Shown: in pieces, positions 1 to 5,700 of the stretch | How the letters are laid out: each line of letters begins with the position of its first letter | Position numbering within the stretch: position 1 is the first letter of the stretch | Origin: Deltaproteobacteria bacterium | GTDB taxonomy: Bacteria > Desulfobacterota > Syntrophorhabdia > Syntrophorhabdales > Syntrophorhabdaceae | Reading direction: 5' to 3' | Assembly: GCA_003506795.1 (NCBI GenBank) | Contig: DNYO01000250.1 | Span: 1,875 to 10,336, forward strand | Length of the DNA: 8,462 nt | Made by a program: the position numbers and the translations under genes | Notes under the pieces: generated by a model | Seen by the model: only the letters and a program-made list of their open reading frames with translations | Told to the model about the DNA's origin: nothing | Database searches by the model: none

Positions 1-186
1 CCCTCGTGATGGCTCTTTCAACCCGATCAGGATCTTCATCAGGGTGCTCTTACCGCAGCCGCTCCCACCCATAATGATGAAGATATCTCCTTTCCTGACC
101 GTGAAGTTGAGGTCCCTCATGAGGATGAAATCGCCGTACCCCATGTCCAAATCGCTTACAGTAATCTGCGCTACCGATCCCGTCAT
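1..186 (-). CDS. mlaF: MlaF-like ABC transporter ATP-binding protein, N-terminal part (cut by window edge)
   Basis: This is the first 62 codons of an ABC ATPase; the rest lies left of the window. It begins MTGSVAQITVSDLDMGYGDF and carries a complete Walker A loop, GGSGCGKST, at residues 40-48, preceded by the usual strand-rich ABC start (residues 8-38). The stretch IFIIMGGSGCGKSTLMKILI closely resembles MlaF/Ttg2A-type ATPases, which power retrograde phospholipid transport across the periplasm on the cytoplasmic face of MlaE. The gene starts 31 bp after the permease stop, and a GAGG ribosome site sits 7 bases before the chosen ATG. A second ATG 5 bases upstream runs into a stop after two codons and is rejected. 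Location directly after an MlaE permease supports the assignment. The Walker B, signature and H-loop regions cannot be seen, so the exact subfamily rests on the N-terminus and the neighbour. Confidence 0.88.
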   Translation of the reverse strand, partial: MTGSVAQITVSDLDMGYGDFILMRDLNFTVRKGDIFIIMGGSGCGKSTLMKILIGLKEPSRG

Positions 187-217
187 GTCATGTCCTCTTC
201 GTTGCCTCGATCTGTTC

Positions 218-1369
218 TCATATTCCAAGTACGTTGCACGCCATCGTGATGATGGCCGTTGCGACGATGATGCTGATGATGCCGGTGACAACCGCTGAAG
301 TGGTTGCCTGGCCGACGGCGGAAGCGCTTCTTCCACACTGTATTCCCCTCAGGCATCCGGCAAGTGCCACAATAACTCCGAAGACCGCACAGGTGAAGAG
401 TCCTATCCATACGTTGGTGAGGCTGAGGGCGCCTTTGGTCTGGTTGAGATACACGATGGGGTTCAGATCGAGCATAAATACCCCGACGATCAAGCCGCCA
501 AGGATGCCCATTACGTCGGCGTAGACGCACAGCAGCGGCATCATGATGACCAGGGCCAACATCCGGGGTAGTACGAGGAACTCCATGGGGGAGACGCCGA
601 GGGTCTTGAGCGCATCGATCTCCTCATTGACCTGCATGGTGCCGAGCTGCGCCGCGTAGGAAGCGCCGGTGCGGCCGGCCATGATAATCCCGGTCATAAC
701 GGCGCCCATGACCCTGACCATTGCCACGCCTACCAGGTCGGCCACATAGATCTGGGCGCCGAAGGCCGCCAACTGGACCGCACCCACGAAAGCGAGGATG
801 AGCCCAACGAGCAGGCTTATAAGAGAAACGATCGGAAAGGCCTGGGACCCCGATTCCTGCAGGAACAATACCAGGTCTGACATACGAAAGTTTGCATGTC
901 CCTTAAGGAACCTGGCAAAAGCCGTGGCGGCTTCGCCGAGGAAGTCGAACATTTCGGCGGAGGAGGCCACGAATTGCAGGGCCCGCCCGCCTGTCCGGGA
1001 GAAGAACGGCTCCTTCCGGGAATCCTTCCTGGCACCCTGTCGTTCCGGAACCGCCGAAGCCAGCTTCAAAAGCCGTTTCGCGCCTTCAGGGAGACCGTCG
1101 GTTTCAAGGGAAAGGTTGAGTTGAGAACAGTATTTGCTGATTTCGACAAGGAAGGTAAGGAAACTGCTGTCCCACCCGGTAAGCCCGGATGTATCGAAAC
1201 GTACGGTGCGTAGTCGGGACCCGGATCCAATGGTGCCCATGACCTCATGCTCATCCGGCGATTCGTCTTCTGAGGTCCAGCTGCCCGTCAGGTGGATAAC
1301 CAGTACATCGTCCGCCGGGCTGCCGAGGGATATTTTGTTTTTCGCAAGTCCGCCTCTCGTACTTTGCAT
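218..1369 (-). CDS. mlaE: STAS domain-fused MlaE-family ABC transporter permease
   Basis: A 383-residue inner-membrane permease of the MlaE family, the membrane part of the phospholipid ABC transporter that keeps the outer membrane asymmetric. Residues about 20-115 form a STAS-like domain (strand VLVIHLTGS at 22-30; core FDTSGLTGWDSSFLTFLVEI at 58-77). Residues about 130-383 are the permease, with the family hallmark GRTGASYAAQLGTM at 232-245 followed by NEEIDAL at 248-254, and hydrophobic segments near 178-205, 265-300, 318-340 and 357-380. In E. coli the STAS partner MlaB is a separate protein that binds MlaF; here the domain is fused to the permease, which is known in other bacteria too. 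The ATG at 1369 has an AAGG-type ribosome site about 10 bases upstream. The ATPase gene follows after 31 bp. The mlaE symbol is by family, not proven orthology. Confidence 0.92.
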   Translation of the reverse strand: MQSTRGGLAKNKISLGSPADDVLVIHLTGSWTSEDESPDEHEVMGTIGSGSRLRTVRFDTSGLTGWDSSFLTFLVEISKYCSQLNLSLETDGLPEGAKRLLKLASAVPERQGARKDSRKEPFFSRTGGRALQFVASSAEMFDFLGEAATAFARFLKGHANFRMSDLVLFLQESGSQAFPIVSLISLLVGLILAFVGAVQLAAFGAQIYVADLVGVAMVRVMGAVMTGIIMAGRTGASYAAQLGTMQVNEEIDALKTLGVSPMEFLVLPRMLALVIMMPLLCVYADVMGILGGLIVGVFMLDLNPIVYLNQTKGALSLTNVWIGLFTCAVFGVIVALAGCLRGIQCGRSASAVGQATTSAVVTGIISIIVATAIITMACNVLGI

Positions 1370-1494
1370 TTTGGCATCACCTTCTTCGGCCTTTTTGAGA
1401 CCGATGCTCTATTCGCTGTTTTTCTTCGTACAGAATTTGTCCCGCCAATTGTTGTCCTCGAAGAGTAACAAACGCCTCCCTATCGCCGGAAGCA

Positions 1495-1542
1495 GGCCGG
1501 GGTCACCCCACCTGTCCTAAAGGTGATGACCAAGTCCCGGCC
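1495..1542 (-). other. Strong imperfect hairpin between the DUF3313 gene and the mlaE-like gene
   Basis: The plus strand reads GGCCGG-GGTCA-CCC-CACCT, a 7-base loop, then AGGTG-A-TGACC-AAGTC-CCGGCC. This gives three helices (6, 5 and 5 pairs) interrupted by a 3/1 internal loop and a 5-base bulge, with a compact hairpin end. It begins 22 bases after the DUF3313 stop on the transcribed minus strand. There is no T run after either arm, so it is not a standard intrinsic terminator. It may be an intercistronic RNA structure (mRNA stabiliser, processing site or partial terminator) that sets a different level for the transporter genes. Apart from this hairpin I see no gene or clear promoter in the 195-bp gap at 1370-1564. 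Confidence 0.45.
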
Positions 1543-1564
1543 CCGAACGTTCTTCGGTGTGTCT

Positions 1565-2236
1565 TTATTTCTTTGGGGTTTGGACGTTGTCCATGAATGT
1601 CCTTAGCCCTGCCGCCCAGAACTTGAAGGCTTCTTCCGCGGATCCCCATTTGCTGAACCTCTCGGTGAAGCCTGCGGTCTTGTCGTCCATAGCGAGGGCG
1701 ATAACATCACTGGTGGCGCTGTCGAGGACCATCAGTTCCGAGCTTGTTGCACCTGAACCGGTCCACGCGCCCGTGGCCCCTTTCTTTACCAGGCTGACGG
1801 CCAGGCCAACGGGGACAATTGATGTGACGCCGCTCAGGACGGGTCTGCTCTGTTTGAAACCGGTGATGGCGAAGCGGACCCGTGCGACGTCAGGGCCGGG
1901 TTCGGTGACGATCGGGTATTTGTCTTTGAGGGCCGCTACTACCTCCTTATTGAAGGCATCTGCCAGGTCCTTCATTTCCGCAGGGTCGATGCCCTTGTAT
2001 TGGGAATCGTCGGCGAAGAAGAAGACGACGCTGTCCACCATGAATTTCTTGTACTTGCCGAAATCCACTCCGGGCTTCAGCCAACGCATTTTTGCTCCAC
2101 CTTCAGGCCCCGGCTGCAGCTTTCCGTAGTAGCCTTCAAGAAAACCTGAATGGCTTGGTTCCGCTGCAAATCCTGCAGGTGCCGTAAGGACAAGTCCTAT
2201 TACCACTGCCAGTGCGATGTGCATCAATTTTTTCAT
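1565..2236 (-). CDS. Secreted DUF3313 family protein
   Basis: A 223-residue protein matching the style of DUF3313, a family of unknown function often found as periplasmic or lipid-anchored proteins. The start MKKLMHIALAVVIGLVLTAP is a signal peptide (positive end, long hydrophobic stretch) with a likely cut after GFA near residue 24, giving a mature start AEPS. No cysteine follows the hydrophobic core, so unlike many family members it does not look like a lipoprotein. Family-like elements are SGFLEGYYGKLQPGPEGG just after the signal, then WLKPGVDFGKYKKFMVDSV, and a C-terminal FKFWAAGLRTFMD. The ATG at 2236 is preceded by GGAGG with 5 bases of spacing; the frame remains open to an ATG at 2311 but that lacks a ribosome site and would bury the signal peptide. 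It follows the barrel gene by 87 bp and is probably cotranscribed. No function can be assigned. Confidence 0.85.
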   Translation of the reverse strand: MKKLMHIALAVVIGLVLTAPAGFAAEPSHSGFLEGYYGKLQPGPEGGAKMRWLKPGVDFGKYKKFMVDSVVFFFADDSQYKGIDPAEMKDLADAFNKEVVAALKDKYPIVTEPGPDVARVRFAITGFKQSRPVLSGVTSIVPVGLAVSLVKKGATGAWTGSGATSSELMVLDSATSDVIALAMDDKTAGFTERFSKWGSAEEAFKFWAAGLRTFMDNVQTPKK

Positions 2237-2323
2237 AACTGCCTCCATGAATTGTGTTGGATTTTTCTGTGCTTCAAGCCGTATGCCGAAAACTTCCCGA
2301 AAAGCGGACAAATCACTGCACTT

Positions 2324-3148
2324 TCAAAAAACAAAGGCCAATCCCATAATTGGGCCGTGAATAGTTTCCTCGTACCTGGCCCCGCCTGAGCCGTTTTTGT
2401 AGTCAATATAGAGCGCACGGTAGCCCAGAAGGCCTGTGATCCTATCGGAAAAGCGGTAACCGAAGACGGCTATCCCGTTCCAGGTGAAATCTGAACCTAC
2501 ACCGAAACCCCCGATATCTCCCCTGATATTGAAGATGAGTTTACTCGTAAGGTCTGCGGTGAACCGTGCACCGATGATCGGGTCAACCCACTGATTGGTC
2601 CTGGTGGGGTTTATGACGGTGCTCGTATCCAGGTCGGCCCGCACCCACCAGTAGCGACCGCCTCCCAGGATGTCAAGAGTCATCCACTGCCTCTTGCTCT
2701 GTCCGACGGGCCGCTTGCCAACCTGGTAGAATCCCCCGAACTCCACGATCCATTGTTCGTATGTGAGGGTGAGATCTCTCGGTATCGCGGGAACGTTAGG
2801 ATCGCGCCGGCGCTTGAAAGTACCGTCAGCCCTGAGCTTCATGTACATGGGATCCAAGAAGAACCCGACCTTTTCTTTCCGGGCCTCAAAGTGCAGCATC
2901 CCGGCAGCATTCAGGTTGCGCCAGATATCCGAGAAGGTTGTCGTTGTCTCGGCGTCGTACCCGCCCACCGTTACTTTGCTGTCAATGGTTGGTGCCCACA
3001 TATAGGGGGTGAGAGTAAATTCCCACTTACTCCCTTCGGAGGCGGCGCCACCTTTAGAGGGTTGGGCAGCCTGACCGTTAGCCATAGACCAACTCGTGAA
3101 AACCACCAGGACAAGGGCCAGAACAACGTTAACTGTCTCCTTTTTCAT
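2324..3148 (-). CDS. Outer-membrane beta-barrel protein of unknown function
   Basis: A 274-residue exported protein. Residues 1-27 (MKKETVNVVLALVLVVFTSW then SMANGQA) form a signal peptide. The mature part has alternating hydrophobic strands ended by charged turns: WEFTLTPYMWAPTIDSKVTV, then MLHFEARKEKVGFFLDPMYM, WIVEFGGFYQVG, LDILGGGRYWWVRADLD, LIFNIRGDIGGFGV and ITGLLGYRALYIDYKN. The chain ends GPIMGLAFVF with a terminal Phe, the usual signal for outer-membrane barrel insertion. The pattern of a TPYxWxP start and a HFEARK strand is shared by many uncharacterised proteobacterial barrels; I cannot name a substrate. The start at 3148 is chosen because GGAGG lies 9 bases upstream; the in-frame ATG at 3157 abuts the GGAGG directly and is unlikely, and the ATG at 3238 would overlap the upstream gene without a ribosome site. 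Gaps are 52 bp to the channel gene and 87 bp to the DUF3313 gene. Confidence 0.83.
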   Translation of the reverse strand: MKKETVNVVLALVLVVFTSWSMANGQAAQPSKGGAASEGSKWEFTLTPYMWAPTIDSKVTVGGYDAETTTTFSDIWRNLNAAGMLHFEARKEKVGFFLDPMYMKLRADGTFKRRRDPNVPAIPRDLTLTYEQWIVEFGGFYQVGKRPVGQSKRQWMTLDILGGGRYWWVRADLDTSTVINPTRTNQWVDPIIGARFTADLTSKLIFNIRGDIGGFGVGSDFTWNGIAVFGYRFSDRITGLLGYRALYIDYKNGSGGARYEETIHGPIMGLAFVF

Positions 3149-3200
3149 TCGTTTCATCCTCCTTTCGATCAACCGCTCTGTCTTCACTGCCTCCGGCATG

Positions 3201-4293
3201 TTAACCGGACGGAATACCCTCTGATTCCTGGCCGCCAACCGATCCTGTATCAGGGTAGTTGAGGATGCGTACTTCCCGCTGGGGAAAAGGAAAGGTCATT
3301 CCTGCGCCACGAACCGCCGCGTAAAGGGCCACTGCCAGATCGCTCCGCGCGCGGGGCCATTCACCGAATTTGTTTGTCCATGCCCTGATCTCAAAGTTGA
3401 TCGAGCTATCGCCATAAGATGTAAAGACGACCGATGGAGCCGGGAATAGCAGGACGTCAGGATGGTTCTTTGCCACTGTCTCGAGGATCCCGATCGCTTC
3501 CTGGGGATCAGACCCGTAACTCAGACCAATTGGCAAATCTATCCTCCTGAGTCTATCCCCGAGCGTCCAGTTGGTCACCTGTTTGGCGATGAGGTCAGAG
3601 TTGGGCACAATAATGTCAGCGCCATTCCAGGTGCGCACCGTGCTTGCCCTGATCCCGACGCGCCGCACCTCCCCGAGAAGATCACCAACTTCAATGATAT
3701 CTCCCACGTGTAACGGTCGTTCGAAAAGCAGTATAAGCCCGGAGACAAAATTGTTAACGATGCTTTGAAGACCGAAGCCGATGCCCACACCAAATGCCCC
3801 GGCCAGAACGGTCACCTTCGTCAGGTTCACCCCCACAAGGCCCAATGCCACAACAAACCCGGTGGTAAGGACCATGTAATTGATAAGACTGGAAGCTGCG
3901 TAAGACTGGCCTCTGGGAATTCCTGCGGCGGGGGTATACATCTTCCTGCAACACGAAGCGAAGGAAGGCGGAGAGCAGATAGGCCACCCACACGGTAAAT
4001 AAGAACAGGAACATGTCCTCAAGAGAGATGTTGATGGACCCGCGTTCCAGCTTGAAGGCAAGTATGGCCCGCCCGAGAGATAGCGCCGGCTGCAGAAAAC
4101 CCGTATAGTCCAACAAGCGACCTATCAGGGCAACAAGTGTAACCCAGACCAGCAGCCGGCGAATCCGCCGTTCAAGGAGCGATTTCACCGCGTGTTCCGA
4201 TTTTGCAGTTAAGATCACAGCACCGATCATCGACAGGCTACCGCCATCGGGCGACAATCCCATGCTCTGAAATGTTCTGAATTGTAGGGGCAA
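3201..4293 (-). pseudogene. MscS-family mechanosensitive channel, interrupted by a frameshift
   Basis: Two overlapping reading frames together encode one MscS-like channel of about 362 residues. The upstream frame (from 4293) gives two membrane helices (residues about 46-63 and 92-113) and ends its sensible part at FVLQEDVYPR. The downstream frame resumes at GIPRGQSYAASSLINYMV and continues through the pore helix and channel domain, TKVTVLAGAFGVGIGFGLQS, then NNFVSGLILLFERPLHVGDI, and a complete cytoplasmic domain to the stop at 3201. The switch lies around 3920-3936, at a GGGGG run (3930-3934) beside CGGCG; one extra base, or two missing, explains it. Family members release solutes under osmotic downshock in the inner membrane. 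The start is uncertain: TTG at 4293, or ATG at 4263 or 4230, none with a strong ribosome site. An ATG at 4300 has AGGA upstream but stops after 20 codons. It could be a real lesion or a sequencing error. Confidence 0.85.
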
Positions 4294-4412
4294 TCCCCAT
4301 GTTTTCCTGCTTGTGACCCTGCCGCTCGGGAATCGCTGATTGTCCGTTGACCGGTCACTTTCCCTTTGCCGCCTGTCCCGCCTTATCTCGCACCGATACC
4401 TGGTCCCTGATT

Positions 4413-4814
4413 TTATCCGTCCTTGTTTCTTGTTGTTTCACCAGCCCCGGAGATGGCCCACCAGATGGCATCCAGAAGGGCCTGGTCATCAACAGGTTTT
4501 CGGAAGAACGCCGCTGCTCCCAGAGCGCGTGCATGGTCCCGGATGACCGTCTCATCGCCGGCGGACACCACAAGCACCGGCAAGGTGATCCCGGACGCCG
4601 CCAGTTTGCGCTGGAGGTCGAAGCCGCTTTCGTCGGGCATCCGGATATCCATCACGATGCAGGCCCCCGTGCCTTGCTTTGGGCTCTCAAGGAACGCTTG
4701 AGTAGAAGGGAAGGTTTCCACGTTGAGGTTTGCCGACCTTAAGAGCCTTGCAAATGCCCTCCGGACCGATTCGTCGTCGTCGATAACATAGACCGTGCTT
4801 TGTTTCGTGACCAT
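4413..4814 (-). CDS. Single-domain response regulator (receiver only)
   Basis: A 133-residue protein that is a complete CheY-like receiver with no output domain. The acidic pocket is D12-D13-D14, the phosphate-accepting aspartate is D56 in IVMDIRMPDESG, the switch residue is S84 in VVSAGDE, and the conserved lysine is K106 in FFRKP. The sequence is closest in style to receivers of FixJ-type regulators. The last residues (GAGETTRNKDG) are a short polar tail, and the next stretch has no DNA-binding domain in any frame. GAGG lies 6 bases before the ATG. It follows the FixJ-like regulator by 220 bp and precedes the channel gene by 119 bp. It is probably phosphorylated by the neighbouring kinase and could serve as a phosphate sink or bind a partner protein; that role is inference. 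Confidence 0.9.
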   Translation of the reverse strand: MVTKQSTVYVIDDDESVRRAFARLLRSANLNVETFPSTQAFLESPKQGTGACIVMDIRMPDESGFDLQRKLAASGITLPVLVVSAGDETVIRDHARALGAAAFFRKPVDDQALLDAIWWAISGAGETTRNKDG

Positions 4815-4912
4815 TGGCGTCCTCTTGCATCTCGCATGTCTTTCGATGTGATCGCTGTCCGGCTCTGCACTAATGGGTCATTGAGATAATGATAAAGTAG
4901 GGTGGGGGATGT

Positions 4913-4936
4913 GTATATGGGACTTTGGTCGTATAC
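4913..4936. promoter_or_regulatory. Candidate operator: GTATA-N14-TATAC dyad, overlapping a NarL-type heptamer
   Basis: The arms GTATA (4913-4917) and TATAC (4932-4936) form an inverted repeat, with GAC/GTC inner pairs at 4921-4923 and 4928-4930. Overlapping its right arm, TACCCCT at 4934-4940 fits the NarL/FixJ-superfamily heptamer TACYYMT, and the 7-2-7 partner AGGACCG (4943-4949) matches only four of seven places. It lies about 100-135 bases before the start of the receiver gene, a usual place for a response-regulator site. It may bind the FixJ-like regulator encoded just upstream. No convincing core promoter was found between it and the gene; TATACA-N17-TATCAT on the minus strand is a weak candidate. 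Otherwise the gap 4815-5034 holds nothing I can name. Confidence 0.3.
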
Positions 4937-5034
4937 CCCTTAAGGACCGAGGACTGGGGCCGTGAAGAAAGTTGCGGGACCGGGGTCATTGTTACCGGGT
5001 CGCAGCATTGCTGCCCTGCGCTTGCAGCAGTACT

Positions 5035-5700
5035 TTACCTGGTTGACGGTTCCCCGGGGCAGAGCGGTTCGATGCCTGCCTTCTGCGCGAGGCGGGTCAG
5101 TTCGACAACAGAGTTCGCCTTAAGCTTCTCCATTATTCGGCTGCGGTGTACTTTGACCGTCTTTTCGGCGATGCCAAGTTTGAACGCTGTCTGTTTGTTC
5201 AGCATGCCGGAGATGATGCAACGCAGTATCTCCTGTTCTCTCGGGGTGAGTCTTTGTATGCGCCCCAGGATGTCATGAACCGACGTGTATTCCATTTTAG
5301 CCTTTCTGTCTGCTTCAATGGCTTTTTTTAGCGCCTGCAGGAAATCTTCGTCATCAAAGGGCTTGGTGAAGAAATCGGCGGCGCCTTTTTTCATGGCCTG
5401 GACACCCATGCCAATATCTCCGTGACCGGTAATGAAAATGATGGGCATGCTGTAATCGGCCTTGTTGAGCTCATCCTGCAGTTTCATTCCGCTCAGTCCC
5501 GGCATCTGCACGTCAAGCACTATGCATCCGATTCCTTCATGATATCTGCGTTCGAGGAACTGCTCTGCGGAGACAAAGGTCTCAACGTCAAATCCCAGTG
5601 ACCGAAGAAGCCTTGAGAGGCTTTTGCGGACAGACGAATCGTCATCGATAACGAAGACAACGGGCCTCAATTCGTTCATCGGTGACAGGTCATCAATCAT
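5035..5700 (-). CDS. FixJ-type response regulator with LuxR-family DNA-binding domain
   Basis: A 221-residue transcription regulator. The receiver domain covers residues about 13-130: acidic pocket D19-D21, phosphate acceptor D63 in IVLDVQMPGLSG, switch T91 in FITGHGD, and K113 in FFTKPF. After a linker, residues about 148-210 form a LuxR/GerE helix-turn-helix, with LTPREQEILRCI at 151-162 and the recognition part KTVKVHRSRIMEKL at 180-193. Phosphorylation by the partner kinase should dimerise it for DNA binding. Its ATG at 5700 overlaps the kinase stop in an ATGA arrangement, and AGGTGA lies just before it, which supports this start over the in-frame ATG at 5679. Length and domain order are normal for FixJ/NodW-like regulators. 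Targets are unknown; the candidate site before the receiver gene is one option. Confidence 0.94.
   Translation of the reverse strand: MIDDLSPMNELRPVVFVIDDDSSVRKSLSRLLRSLGFDVETFVSAEQFLERRYHEGIGCIVLDVQMPGLSGMKLQDELNKADYSMPIIFITGHGDIGMGVQAMKKGAADFFTKPFDDEDFLQALKKAIEADRKAKMEYTSVHDILGRIQRLTPREQEILRCIISGMLNKQTAFKLGIAEKTVKVHRSRIMEKLKANSVVELTRLAQKAGIEPLCPGEPSTR

Noticed and set aside
1557..2129. Plus-strand open frame of 190 codons opposite the DUF3313 gene
   Set aside because: Antisense shadow: the minus strand has a signal peptide, ribosome site and family match, whereas this translation is Ser/Thr-rich without domain features.
3754..4293. The two channel frames (3754-4293 and 3201-4061) as two separate genes
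   Set aside because: The tail of the first and the head of the second are nonsense sequence, while joining them at about 3930 gives one continuous MscS protein.
4348..4357. Perfect palindrome TGACCGGTCA between the receiver and channel genes
   Set aside because: A 10-base palindrome is expected several times by chance in a window of this size, and it does not sit at a recognisable promoter.
5002..5014. GCAGC-ATT-GCTGC small hairpin after the FixJ-like gene as a terminator
   Set aside because: Only five pairs and no T run on either strand; too weak to call an intrinsic terminator.
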